A DNA stretch of 64,000 bases, from NCBI RefSeq assembly GCF_014534745.1, contig NZ_JACVVP010000002.1:186001-250000 (forward strand). The letters run 5' to 3'. The translations under genes and the position numbers were made by a program. Positions 9,433-17,532 of the stretch are shown here, piece after piece. The notes below the pieces were generated by a model that had not been told where the DNA came from, did not search any database, and saw only the letters and a list, made by a program, of their open reading frames with translations. This DNA comes from Flammeovirga sp. EKP202. Lineage in GTDB: Bacteria; Bacteroidota; Bacteroidia; Cytophagales; Flammeovirgaceae. The first letter of the stretch is position 1. Every line of letters begins with the position of its first letter.

Positions 9433-9635
9433 ACCTTCCCTCTCAAACCTCATGTATACTTTGTAGATTTTGTATACTTCAGTGTAGACTTAATAAAACA
9501 CTACTATACTGTTAATATTATTTTTTACCATTTTTCAATTTTATAAGTTCTCTTTTAGGAAACCTATAATTTTCAGGGAGACTCAATATAATCGTTGTAT
9601 GTACAACCTACTTTTACAAGAAAAAAAGAGCTAAT
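9433..9635. other. Non-coding stretch between island arm and hipA
   Basis: AT-rich, with no open frame of coding character on either strand. It contains a short direct repeat of GTATACTT-like words around 9450-9485. It probably carries the hipA 3' untranslated end; no clear terminator hairpin was found. Confidence 0.5.
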
Positions 9636-10868
9636 TTATTTACTCACCAACTTTTCAATTGAATTTGAAATCACCTTTTTAGAACTATTTGTTACATTAG
9701 CGTCTTCAGCAAACCCCTTCCAATCACTTACAACTGTTTTTATATGCTCTATTATTTGTTTGCCATTTTTAATACCAAAGTGATTGGCCAATTCCATTAA
9801 ATGTTTAGTATTTGGTGATTGACTTTCCCCAGCAATTGTTGTGGAATGAAAACCATGTGAGGAAGAAGAAAAAGTTAAATCATAAGCAGGTGAGAACTTC
9901 CAATTACCATTACTATCCATAAGAAATGAGAAGTTTTTACTATGATCATCACGATTGTGAGTAAATACATTGAAACAAGCTAATCGGAACACCTTTTCAT
10001 AAGCTTCTATGCTCTTTTCCAACTGAAAAGCACAGTCTAATAAATGACCGTAATCCATATTACTTAATCGAAAATTATCATGCATCATACCACTTGCCGT
10101 ATGCATATGCAATCTTTTTTGATTTTCTAATCGATCAAAACGCTTTGTACCGAAATAGGCTTTTCCTGTAGTTCCATAAAACAGTTGACTAGTACTCATT
10201 TCAATGCCACATGCGGTAGCCATTAAATAGTAAGCATATTCAATATGTGCAATATCTCTTGTATCATATGATGAAGGGAATTTAATAATCCAAAACTCAT
10301 CATTTGCTTTTGGAGTTACACTTGCAGTCAATTGAGTTGTTTGAGGATTAAACAATACATTAATTTTGGGTCTTGCTCCACCTGAAGAACCTCCCATTCC
10401 AAATAGTTCATCTAAAATATCTTCTGATGTTCCCTCTAAAACTTTAGTCGCATGATCCGCTAATTTATCCAACTCTACAGACTGGTAATCATTCCCGTTC
10501 TCAAATTCAGGTTCATATGTCAATGCTCCTGCACCACTCTCTCCTACATAAGCCAATCTTTCCAAGGGTGTAATAGTATGAATATCTATTCCTTCTGTTG
10601 TCAATTTTCTATCTAAAAGTAACCGTCCCCAACCATCTGGTAAAGAATCATTAAACACCCCTGCAATACCTTCAAAAGGAAACAACGTCATGTCATACAC
10701 ATCCCTTTTTAGAGGTAATTTAAATGGGGATAACTCTAATTTTTCAGACAAAAATGAAGAGTGATATTTAAAATAATAGGATTGATTATTATTGATAATT
10801 TCTCCTACTTGGTATTTTTGAGTAGGGCCAAAATTCAAGTTTACTCTTATTTTTTTAATATTTCCCAT
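9636..10868 (-). CDS. hipA: HipA-family Ser/Thr kinase toxin
   Basis: 410 aa, full-length HipA: an N-terminal HipA_N-like domain (FEGIAGVFNDSLPDGWGRLLL), the Gly/Ser loop GMGGSSGGARPK (158-168) that carries the autophosphorylation serine in this family, the ATP-binding Lys196 in FWIIKF, the catalytic motif HNRDDHSKN (304-312) and the metal-binding Asp330 in PAYDL. HipA toxins phosphorylate aminoacyl-tRNA synthetases and induce dormancy; the substrate here is unknown. It overlaps hipB by one base (TAATG), the usual antitoxin-first order. All key residues are intact, so it should be active. Confidence 0.92.
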   Translation of the reverse strand: MGNIKKIRVNLNFGPTQKYQVGEIINNNQSYYFKYHSSFLSEKLELSPFKLPLKRDVYDMTLFPFEGIAGVFNDSLPDGWGRLLLDRKLTTEGIDIHTITPLERLAYVGESGAGALTYEPEFENGNDYQSVELDKLADHATKVLEGTSEDILDELFGMGGSSGGARPKINVLFNPQTTQLTASVTPKANDEFWIIKFPSSYDTRDIAHIEYAYYLMATACGIEMSTSQLFYGTTGKAYFGTKRFDRLENQKRLHMHTASGMMHDNFRLSNMDYGHLLDCAFQLEKSIEAYEKVFRLACFNVFTHNRDDHSKNFSFLMDSNGNWKFSPAYDLTFSSSSHGFHSTTIAGESQSPNTKHLMELANHFGIKNGKQIIEHIKTVVSDWKGFAEDANVTNSSKKVISNSIEKLVSK

Positions 10869-11146
10869 TACATATCATCACTAAATAGTTTCTCAATTTC
10901 AGACATATCTTTTTGCGGTAATAAGATATTATCTAATTCCTCTAACCTTCCAAAAACATGCATTAATCGAAGCAATGATTCTAATGAAATTTTGCCCGTG
11001 CTTTCAAAACGTTTCAGGCTTCCTAAAGAAACACCTGAACGCTTTGCTAATTCTTCTTGGGAATATTTATAGGCTTTACGGATTGCTCTTATCTTATTAG
11101 AAATCTCTTGTAAAACAGAATTTGGAGTTTTATTTACATTATACAT
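10868..11146 (-). CDS. hipB: HipB-type XRE antitoxin/repressor
   Basis: 92 aa with one helix-turn-helix domain (residues about 25-75: IRKAYKYSQEELAKRSGVSLGSLKRFE). It is translationally coupled to hipA and expected both to neutralise HipA and to repress the operon. Two copies of an 18-bp near-palindrome lie just upstream (11149 and 11190) and are the likely operators. Confidence 0.9.
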   Translation of the reverse strand: MYNVNKTPNSVLQEISNKIRAIRKAYKYSQEELAKRSGVSLGSLKRFESTGKISLESLLRLMHVFGRLEELDNILLPQKDMSEIEKLFSDDM

Positions 11147-11148
11147 AA

Positions 11149-11207
11149 TTAGCTAAAATATTATCTGTTAATACATAAATATACACATTTTAGCTAAAAT
11201 ATTATCT
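11149..11207 (-). promoter_or_regulatory. Twin operator of hipBA
   Basis: The 18-bp word TTAGCTAAAATATTATCT occurs at 11149-11166 and again, identical, at 11190-11207. The repeat start points are 41 bp apart, close to four helical turns, and each copy is an imperfect palindrome. The proximal copy ends 3 bp from the hipB ATG, so binding would block initiation. This arrangement fits cooperative HipB autorepression. Confidence 0.75.
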
Positions 11208-11274
11208 ATATAATTTTTAAAATAAAGTACAATTTGCCCTGTTTATTTCAAAAAAAACAAGACAAAAATATATC

Positions 11275-11493
11275 ATATCTATATAAGCAACCTCATGGTA
11301 TCAAACCTTCAAAAAATGGAAATAACCTATTATCCTTAAATATCTTATCACACACAGGTATTGAGAACGTAATGAACTATTTAGTAAAATTTTGAATATA
11401 GTCATCTACATATTGTAAGGTATACACACCTTCATATGTTTCCTATAAAATACCTGCAATTTGTTCCTGATAATATACTTTACCCTTTCTCAT
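11275..11493 (-). pseudogene. Broken HipA N-terminal domain (HipS-like) gene
   Basis: Starting at an ATG that overlaps the end of the 81-aa HTH gene, the frame reads MRKGKVYYQEQIAGIL, stop, ETYEGVYTLQYVDDY, later a second stop, then LFPFFEGLIP, a third stop. These are recognisable HipA_N elements (MRKGxVYY...AGxL; LFPFFxGLIPEG), so this was a HipA N-terminal-domain protein, as in three-gene hipBST loci. Three in-frame stops and the absence of the kinase part show it is dead. The upstream antitoxin gene is still open. Confidence 0.8.
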
Positions 11494-11725
11494 TTCCTTC
11501 TTCTACTTTTAACTCACGACTATTTACAGGAGCTAATTCATGACCGAACATTCTTAATACAAGATTGACCTTATCAAGGTTTAAATTAGTTTTACCTTGT
11601 TCTATTTTTCTTATCACTGTCAAAGCTACTCCAGACCTTTCTGCAAACTCTACTTGGGTTAAACCAGCCTGTTTTCTTCTACGTTTCACGAATTCAGATA
11701 AAGCACTCATTATATCTTTTTGCAT
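11480..11725 (-). CDS. HipB-like XRE regulator, orphan antitoxin
   Basis: 81 aa with a helix-turn-helix domain (about 9-65: RRRKQAGLTQVEFAERSGVALTVIRKIEQGKTNLNLDKVNLVL), typical of HipB proteins that precede HipS/HipA. Its former partner downstream is a pseudogene, so it is now an orphan repressor/antitoxin. A decayed copy of the same gene lies at 15612-15823, next to att copy B. A candidate operator TATC-N12-GATA lies about 20-40 bp upstream. Confidence 0.85.
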   Translation of the reverse strand: MQKDIMSALSEFVKRRRKQAGLTQVEFAERSGVALTVIRKIEQGKTNLNLDKVNLVLRMFGHELAPVNSRELKVEEGNEKG

Positions 11726-11949
11726 ATAAAAAATATTCTATCGTAAAGAAAAAAGATAACACAATACATTTAGCTTGACATTAAGCAGATTTATGACTTT
11801 TGAATGACATTTCTAAAACCGTATAGTTAAAGTCGATAATATCTACATTTCCAAAAAGTGGAAATATAAAATGCAAACCCAACTTATATTCACATTTTTT
11901 GGAGATATAAAATAGTCCCTTTGAATTATATAATTTTAGTTCAAAAAAA

Positions 11950-11979
11950 ATCCCCTAAACAAATTATTGCTTAGGGGAT
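11950..11979 (-). terminator. Terminator of the sulfatase gene
   Basis: Perfect 9-bp stem ATCCCCTAA / TTAGGGGAT with a T8 run on the minus strand, 18 bp after the sulfatase stop. Confidence 0.9.
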
Positions 11980-11997
11980 CTCTTTTAAATTTACCGT

Positions 11998-14370
11998 TTA
12001 ATCTTCTAAAGTGTAGATGATTTTAGCTTCTTTAAAATCTCCTGTGAAATTATAGGGAGCTTTATCAAAATAATTCTCTGAAACTGGACTGCCCTTATCA
12101 CTTCCAAAATCAAGACAATCATTTGCAGTAAATGCTAGAGGAGCAGTGACAGGAACTGTACCTTTACTTATTTCCTTTCCATTTACGAGTATAGAAATGG
12201 ACATTGGAGCTCTTGCTTTATTTTGTGTCATTTTAGAAATAACTTCAATTTTTACATCTCCAACGGGCAATTTTGTTTTTGATTTAATAATAGTCCTATC
12301 GATTTCAAAAAGATTATACTCATAGTAAATGTATCCATTGATCATATATACTGAAAGTCCCCCTGAGAAACCTCCTAGCGAATAGAGTACACCATCCGAG
12401 TTCTTTTGAGTAGTTACATTTAAAGTTACTTTATTTGAAATAGTACCTAATTTTGGTGCAGAAAATTCAGGCATTCTTTCAACTATTCCTTTAAAACTCC
12501 ATTCTTTATAAGGTGATCTAGGAGCATCTTCTGGATGATAAAGTATCGACCATAGCGCACCTCCGATAGGTAAATCATCATTTTTTGCAGCTTCAACTAA
12601 AAATAAATCTTTCATTAGTTGAAGCTTATGAGGATTTACTTTTGATAAATCATTTGATTGAGTCCAATCTTCATTTAAGTTATACAACTCCCATTGATCA
12701 TTTTCGGGAGACCATGTACCTATACCTTTAGGAACACCGGGTACCCATGGCGTTCTAGGTCCGAAAGTACAGGCAAACCAGCCATCTGAGTAAACGCCTC
12801 TACTCCCCATAATATCAAAAAACTGTGTTTTTAATTGTCCTTTAGCGTCAGCATCATTAAATGAATACGCCATACTAACACCATCAATATCATCTTGAGG
12901 AAATCCATTTACTTCATTTGGAGGAGTAATACCTACCACTTCATAAATTGTTGGTGTGATATCATTTACATGATGAAATTGTGAATGAGGTTTCTTATCC
13001 ACTTTAATTTTTTCCGGCCATGCCACCGCCATAGGCTGACGAGTACCACCAAAGTGTGAAGCTAATAATTTGGTACCTTTGTAAGGTGTACTACCAGCCC
13101 AAGCCCATCCTGCATGGTACATATTATCTGTTTTATTTGAACCAAGTACCTCTAAACCTCCAAGTTTATCAAGGGTTTCTATATGTTGTTCAATATTAGT
13201 AGCAATACTATTTTGAGCTAAAAGTTCACTAATCGTACCGTTCTGTCCTTCAGAAGATGAGCCATTATCACCCCAGATATAAAAAATTAATGTATTATCT
13301 AATTTTTCTAATGCTTCCAGTTCATCAATTATTCTACCAACATTATAATCTGTATGTTCTGTAAAACCTGCAAAAACTTCCATTAACCTTCTTTGAAAAT
13401 CCTTTTGCTCTTCTGGAATTTCATCCCATCCAGCTAAGGTGGTATCTCTGTCTGTAAGCGTAGCATTTTCAGGTATCCAACCTAACTCTTTTTGATTTTT
13501 AAATACTCTTTCTCTGTATGCGTCCCAACCGTCATCAAATTTACCTTTGTACTTATCTGCCCATTTTTTATTGACATGATGAGGTCCATGTACAGCTCCT
13601 GGTGCCCAATACATTAGAAATGGTTTGTCTGGAGAAAAAGCATTTTGATCTCTTAACCATTTGATGGCATCATCTGCTAAGTCATCTGTCATATGGTAAT
13701 AATCATTCCCTCCACTTGTTTCAGGGTGTTCAACAAAAGTGGTATTTCTAATCATTTGAGGTTCGTATTGAGAGGCCTCACCACCTAAAAAACCATAAAA
13801 ATATTCGAAGCCATAACCCATAGGCCATTTATCAAAAGGGCCTTTGTTTGTTGTTACTAAAGGATCTGTATTATGCCATTTTCCAAAAGCACTGGTGTTA
13901 TATCCGTAATTTTTTAATACTTCTGCTACTGTAGCTGATGTCTTCGGAATTTCTCCGGTATAACCATCCCAATCATTCGCAAGCTCAGCAATCTGACCAT
14001 TTCCTACTGAAGTATGATTCCTACCTGTCAATAAAGACGCTCTTGTTGGAGAACACATCGCTGTAGAGTGAAAACGGTTATAAGAAACACCCATATTTGC
14101 TACTCTTGAAAGTGTAGGTGTATTTATCTCTCCACCATATGTTGAAGCTGTTGCTGGACCTGCATCATCAATTAAAATAATTAAGATGTTAGGAGCATCA
14201 TCACTCAAATGCTTTTCTTTTGGAGTAGGCTGATAAACAGAATTTTTTATCGTTAAACCTGCTTTACTTTTTGATTTTTGCTTAGGAAAGGGTAATACCT
14301 CTTGCCCCACTGATTGATATATAATACCCAAAAAGAATATTACAGTTAATGGTAAGTTTTTCAAACTCAT
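11998..14370 (-). CDS. Secreted arylsulfatase (PF00884 type)
   Basis: 790 aa with a signal peptide (MSLKNLPLTVIFFLGIIYQSVGQ). The sulfatase core begins at NILIILIDDAGPA (metal-binding Asp68/Asp69). The formylglycine motif C-x-P-x-R is CSPTRASLLTGR with Cys106 and Arg110, so it is a Cys-type enzyme needing a formylglycine-generating enzyme (none in the window). Further conserved segments are SAFGKWH, MYWAPGAVHGPHH and YIWGDNGSSS. About 250 residues of C-terminal extension follow the catalytic core. The substrate is unknown; marine relatives desulfate algal polysaccharides or small sulfate esters. It is divergent from an AraC regulator, which probably controls it. Confidence 0.92.
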   Translation of the reverse strand: MSLKNLPLTVIFFLGIIYQSVGQEVLPFPKQKSKSKAGLTIKNSVYQPTPKEKHLSDDAPNILIILIDDAGPATASTYGGEINTPTLSRVANMGVSYNRFHSTAMCSPTRASLLTGRNHTSVGNGQIAELANDWDGYTGEIPKTSATVAEVLKNYGYNTSAFGKWHNTDPLVTTNKGPFDKWPMGYGFEYFYGFLGGEASQYEPQMIRNTTFVEHPETSGGNDYYHMTDDLADDAIKWLRDQNAFSPDKPFLMYWAPGAVHGPHHVNKKWADKYKGKFDDGWDAYRERVFKNQKELGWIPENATLTDRDTTLAGWDEIPEEQKDFQRRLMEVFAGFTEHTDYNVGRIIDELEALEKLDNTLIFYIWGDNGSSSEGQNGTISELLAQNSIATNIEQHIETLDKLGGLEVLGSNKTDNMYHAGWAWAGSTPYKGTKLLASHFGGTRQPMAVAWPEKIKVDKKPHSQFHHVNDITPTIYEVVGITPPNEVNGFPQDDIDGVSMAYSFNDADAKGQLKTQFFDIMGSRGVYSDGWFACTFGPRTPWVPGVPKGIGTWSPENDQWELYNLNEDWTQSNDLSKVNPHKLQLMKDLFLVEAAKNDDLPIGGALWSILYHPEDAPRSPYKEWSFKGIVERMPEFSAPKLGTISNKVTLNVTTQKNSDGVLYSLGGFSGGLSVYMINGYIYYEYNLFEIDRTIIKSKTKLPVGDVKIEVISKMTQNKARAPMSISILVNGKEISKGTVPVTAPLAFTANDCLDFGSDKGSPVSENYFDKAPYNFTGDFKEAKIIYTLED

Positions 14371-14442
14371 TTATCTATTTGTTTTAATGTTAAACAACTC
14401 TCATTTATGATAATCTCTTTACTGATTATGCTTATTGTTTTA

Positions 14443-14477
14443 CAAAATTAGGCCTCATCAATATATAAGAATTACAA
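14443..14477 (-). promoter_or_regulatory. Predicted promoter of the sulfatase gene
   Basis: Minus strand: -7 box TAATTTTG (14443-14450) and TTG (14475-14477) 24 bp upstream as a possible -33 element, slightly longer than the usual spacing. It lies in the 141-bp gap shared with the divergent AraC gene. Confidence 0.5.
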
Positions 14478-14511
14478 ATTTTAGTATCTTAATTGCATAA
14501 ACTTATATATT

Positions 14512-15489
14512 ATGGAAGAAAGAATAATTTGGTCAACAGGAGATTATACTATTGAGGAAAATTTTAAACGGCTCGAAAAGATATATACAGGTGCTAACTA
14601 TAATAGGTATCGTATAGAAAGAAAAGGGGAAGAGTATCAGATTTACTGTGGTAATTTCAATCAGATTAATAACATTTCAATATCAATTAATAAATCAAAA
14701 TTTGATAAAGATTTTTATTTTAAAGGTGATTTAACCAAAAAAGATTGGACAGAAATTCATTTACTTCGAAATAAGTCTCACGTAGACTTACAGAAAAAGC
14801 TAATCACAATACGAAATTTTGGTTTTAATGAGGTCATATTATACAATGCTCCTCATCCATATGATATTTTGATACCAAAAGATCAATATTTCGAAATCAT
14901 CACTCTAAAAATAAAGAATGATACAATTTGTGATTTCAGTGCAATAGATCATTCCGTTGTAGCCTCTATATTAAACTCACCCGAACCATTGGTTATTCAT
15001 GAAAGAATGTTACCTGAATTAAGAATCAAAGTTGATGAACTATTTAAAATTCAAGAAAAAAGTGACGGAGTGATTGGGTATACAATTTCTAAAGCTTTGG
15101 AGATAATGACTTTTTTTCTTGTTCAGATACGTAAGCGATTACAAGATAAAGATGCTTATGGATCAACGAATGTTAAATTTCAGAAAGCTATCGATATAAA
15201 AGAATATTTAATGGATAATTTATATTCAAATATTGAAATTCAAGAGATTGCCAAAAAATTTGGGATTAGTATACCAAGCTTATATAAAAACTTTAAACAG
15301 TTTTATGGAACTAGTCCCTATCAATACATAAAAAAAGCAAGATTAGATAAAGCACATAAATTATTACTTGAAACAGATGATCCTATCTCAAATATTGCTT
15401 ACAACCTTAATTTCACTCACCCAAGTCATCTAACCAACGCTTTTAAAAAAGAATTTGGTTATTCTCCTAAATACCTAAGAAGCAAATAG
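14512..15489 (+). CDS. AraC-family transcriptional regulator
   Basis: 325 aa. The C-terminal ~100 residues form the double helix-turn-helix of AraC proteins (IEIQEIAKKFGISIPSLYKNF ... ISNIAYNLNFTHPSHLTNAFKKEFGYSPKYLR). The N-terminal ~210 residues match no domain I recognise and probably sense a ligand. It is transcribed divergently from the sulfatase gene with 141 bp between start codons, so control of the sulfatase is the natural inference. Confidence 0.9.
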   Translation: MEERIIWSTGDYTIEENFKRLEKIYTGANYNRYRIERKGEEYQIYCGNFNQINNISISINKSKFDKDFYFKGDLTKKDWTEIHLLRNKSHVDLQKKLITIRNFGFNEVILYNAPHPYDILIPKDQYFEIITLKIKNDTICDFSAIDHSVVASILNSPEPLVIHERMLPELRIKVDELFKIQEKSDGVIGYTISKALEIMTFFLVQIRKRLQDKDAYGSTNVKFQKAIDIKEYLMDNLYSNIEIQEIAKKFGISIPSLYKNFKQFYGTSPYQYIKKARLDKAHKLLLETDDPISNIAYNLNFTHPSHLTNAFKKEFGYSPKYLRSK

Positions 15490-15611
15490 TATTTATTATC
15501 ATATAGTGATAGGTTATTCTCACTTATCAAATGATTTCGTCTATACTTCTTATTCTAAACTGATCAAGTTGATAACTATAATGTTCTGGGGAGATACTCT
15601 GAATATACTTC

Positions 15612-15823
15612 CCTCATCTCTAATTTTTCTTTTAACTCACAACTATTTACAGGCAATAGTTCAAGATTGAATATTCTTAATGCAAAATTCACCTTATCAA
15701 GGTTTAAATTGGTTTTACCTTGTTCTATTTTTCTTATCACTGTCAATGCTACTCCAAACCTAACAGCAAACTCTTCTAAGGTTAAACCAGCAAGTTTTAT
15801 TCTATGTTTTTACAGATAATTAA
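15612..15823 (-). pseudogene. Decayed copy of the HipB-like HTH gene
   Basis: The minus strand carries RIKLAGLTLEEFAVRFGVA and IRKIEQGKTNLNLDKVNFAL, closely similar to the intact gene at 11480-11725. Relative to that gene a 5-bp deletion near the 5' end shifts the frame and places a stop before the HTH, and no start codon remains. It is followed by a short AT-rich remnant that may derive from a HipS-like gene. It lies 60 bp from att copy B. Confidence 0.85.
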
Positions 15824-15830
15824 CAGCAAA

Positions 15831-15853
15831 AAAAGAGGGCAAAACCCTCTTTT
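15831..15853. terminator. Hairpin terminator beside att copy B
   Basis: AAAAGAGGG / CCCTCTTTT stem with a short CAAAA loop and flanking A and T runs. It is nearly identical to the hairpin at 23397 just downstream of mnmE. Confidence 0.9.
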
Positions 15854-15881
15854 CAATGAAGTAAACTTCTAAAAATACAAT

Positions 15882-15899
15882 TTATTTTCCGATACAGAA
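15882..15899 (-). repeat. att copy B: mnmE 3'-end repeat
   Basis: Plus strand TTATTTTCCGATACAGAA; the minus strand encodes F-C-I-G-K-stop again. It differs from copy A by one base. It is flanked on the right by the same element arm as copy A and on the left by a GAGGG/CCCTC terminator as at mnmE. It marks the junction between the two islands. Confidence 0.87.
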
Positions 15900-16037
15900 C
15901 ATAACAACACCCTTAAAATATACGTTTTTGACATCGTTAAGGTTGTTTCTGAAATTTAAGCGGATAAGTAGCGTACAAAATTGTCAAATACTATTTTTGA
16001 TGATTTTTGAAGTAGAAAAATATTGATTTTAACATTT
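15900..16037. repeat. Island end arm next to att copy B
   Basis: Homologous to 9291-9432 beside att copy A over the full length. No open frame is present. The shared arm shows the two islands derive from related elements that used the same recombinase. Confidence 0.75.
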
Positions 16038-16064
16038 ACTTCAATAAAAATCTTATTTATCACT

Positions 16065-16110
16065 TTAATCATCATCAGTCAAGATTACATTTCAGACTGA
16101 TGATGATTAA
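16065..16110 (-). terminator. Hairpin after the 16133 lipoprotein gene
   Basis: Perfect 16-bp inverted repeat (TTAATCATCATCAGTC and its complement) with a 14-base loop, 23 bp after the lipoprotein stop. A weaker version follows the paralogous gene at 22857. The following T-run is modest, so it may act as an mRNA 3'-end stabiliser or attenuator. Confidence 0.7.
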
Positions 16111-16132
16111 GAATATTGATTATTTAATTAGA

Positions 16133-16441
16133 TTAATCACAATCTCTTTCCCAATGCTGATCATCATGATCCCACTCCCAGTGACAACCAATTGGAAGCC
16201 TTTCTGAAGGAGGATTATTTCTATCATATCTCCCTCCTGAATATCTACCATCACATTCTCTTTCCCAGTGATGATCATCATGATCCCATTCCCAATGACA
16301 ACCATCAGGTAAAGGGGTATTTGGTCTTGGAGGTCTTTCTCCATAGTAGTCATCGTTATAGCCACATGATACTAATAGAGAGCTGATTGTCAATAATAAC
16401 ATGAATAATAAACTGCGAGAAAACTGTTTTGTGTTTTTCAT
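16133..16441 (-). CDS. Small lipoprotein with tandem CHWEWDHDD repeats, paralog 1
   Basis: 102 aa. The lipobox is LLVSCGYND (Cys26). The mature protein is made of two copies of a 17-residue unit, CHWEWDHDDHHWERECD and CHWEWDHDDQHWERDCD, separated by a linker GRYSGGRYDRNNPPSERLPIG. Each unit has two Cys, two Trp and many His/Asp, suggesting a disulfide-stabilised or metal-binding motif on the cell envelope. I know no family for it. A near-identical paralog lies at 22924-23232 with the same promoter. Confidence 0.85.
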   Translation of the reverse strand: MKNTKQFSRSLLFMLLLTISSLLVSCGYNDDYYGERPPRPNTPLPDGCHWEWDHDDHHWERECDGRYSGGRYDRNNPPSERLPIGCHWEWDHDDQHWERDCD

Positions 16442-16470
16442 TTTTGTATAATTTTAAATTGATAACGATA

Positions 16471-16536
16471 CAAAGATGAAGGGTTTCGAACTCCCATATA
16501 AGTAACTTACTGTAACGAGGGGTTACGTTACTTATA
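16471..16536 (-). promoter_or_regulatory. Regulated promoter of the 16133 lipoprotein gene
   Basis: On the gene strand a -7 box CATCTTTG (16471-16478) is preceded, after exactly 18 bp, by GTTACTTATA (16497-16506, reverse complement on the plus strand). The sequence from 16497 to 16536 is a long inverted repeat with perfect 10-bp outer arms TATAAGTAAC / GTTACTTATA and extra GTAAC words inside. There is no -33 TTG, so an activator probably binds here. Confidence 0.7.
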
Positions 16537-16569
16537 CCAGCTACTATTTGTTACTCTAAATAACCTAAC

Positions 16570-16605
16570 GTTACTTATATCCTATAGCATAAATAAGGAA
16601 GTTTG
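16570..16605 (+). promoter_or_regulatory. Regulated promoter of the 16637 gene
   Basis: GTTACTTATA (16570-16579), 18 bp, then GAAGTTTG (16598-16605) as the -7 box. The spacing is identical to the island promoters at 16471, 20711 and 23262. A further GTTAC lies 20 bp upstream of the box at 16550. Confidence 0.65.
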
Positions 16606-16636
16606 TAAAACAATTTAATTCTAAAACATCCTTATT

Positions 16637-17413
16637 ATGTTCTATCAATCTGTTAATTTAAATAAGAAGGTATCTTTTTTATTGACTTTAATATTCATTA
16701 GTTTTTCTAACTTAATATATAGCCAAGAAGAAAAAGATAATTCAAAACCTACCAATATTTATTCTCAGATAGATCACTTTGTAGAGTTTAATCATTCTCC
16801 AGAAGGAGATACCTACTCTTACAATCCCCGAGTGAGCTATACTTTTGATGAGACAAATTTGTTATTAGTGGAGCTTCCGTATAGATTTTTACCCAAAACA
16901 AATGCATCGGGATTAGGAGACCCTAGGTTAAGGTATTTCTACATTCCTTTTAAAGATTATACTAAAACAATCAGTTCAGTAGGCTTGTCTTTAGATGTTA
17001 CTTTACCTTTAGGAGATACAAAGAAAGGTATTGGAGATGGTTGCTTTAAATTTGCTCCCGGTCTGATGCTAGGGTTTATGGCGAATAAATCACAAACGAT
17101 ATCTTTTTTTCCAACAATAGCATATCAATACACCTATCAGCAAAAACAATCAGAACAATCTAAGGATCAAATATATCATGGACTGAATATCGAGTTTCTA
17201 TCTTCATTTGTCCTTTCAGAAGATCTTTTTGTACATGTAAAGCCTATCCTTGATGTAAAAGATATGAGCAACTTCTCACAAAGTGAATTTGTATTAGAGG
17301 TAGAGCCTGTAGTAGATATTTGTAAGGACAAGTATCAGGTAGGTGTATTTTATAAAGGCGAATTTCGTAAAAATGCACATACTTTCAGTGTTTATTTTAC
17401 CATCTTCATTTAG
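16637..17413 (+). CDS. Outer-membrane beta-barrel-like protein, paralog 1
   Basis: 258 aa with a signal peptide ending in IYSQ. The mature part begins SKPTNIYSQIDHFVEF and has alternating strands, LGDPRLRYFYIP, a PGLMLGFM segment and a terminal strand ending in F-x-I-F-I, which resembles a small porin-like barrel. It is a distant paralog of the 20883 product (shared KPTN-Y start, LLG-M/F-A and FFP-I-YQY segments). Both lie in the same island under the same promoter type, suggesting a common envelope role. Confidence 0.75.
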   Translation: MFYQSVNLNKKVSFLLTLIFISFSNLIYSQEEKDNSKPTNIYSQIDHFVEFNHSPEGDTYSYNPRVSYTFDETNLLLVELPYRFLPKTNASGLGDPRLRYFYIPFKDYTKTISSVGLSLDVTLPLGDTKKGIGDGCFKFAPGLMLGFMANKSQTISFFPTIAYQYTYQQKQSEQSKDQIYHGLNIEFLSSFVLSEDLFVHVKPILDVKDMSNFSQSEFVLEVEPVVDICKDKYQVGVFYKGEFRKNAHTFSVYFTIFI

Positions 17414-17532
17414 TTCATTTTGTGACCTTCAGAAAGAACAATCCTGAAATTTAAAATTGTGAACAAGAAGACTCTTTTATAAGTCATTAATTTTCTATCT
17501 TCAATAATCATTAAAATGAAGAGGCTTAGAAA

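Noticed and set aside
11480-11725. 81-aa HTH protein as antitoxin of the 9636 HipA
   Set aside because: HipA has its own overlapping hipB partner; the 81-aa gene was coupled to the separate, broken HipS-like gene.
11780-11965. Open stretch of about 57 codons on the minus strand ending near 11780 (contains FPLFGNVDIIDFNYTVLEMSF)
   Set aside because: It has no start codon and overlaps the sulfatase terminator region; it may be a gene remnant but no family could be recognised.
16120-16365. 81-aa frame overlapping the lipoprotein, with a similar one at 22911-23156
   Set aside because: Both are alternative-frame readings of the duplicated lipoprotein genes and appear conserved only because the DNA is duplicated.
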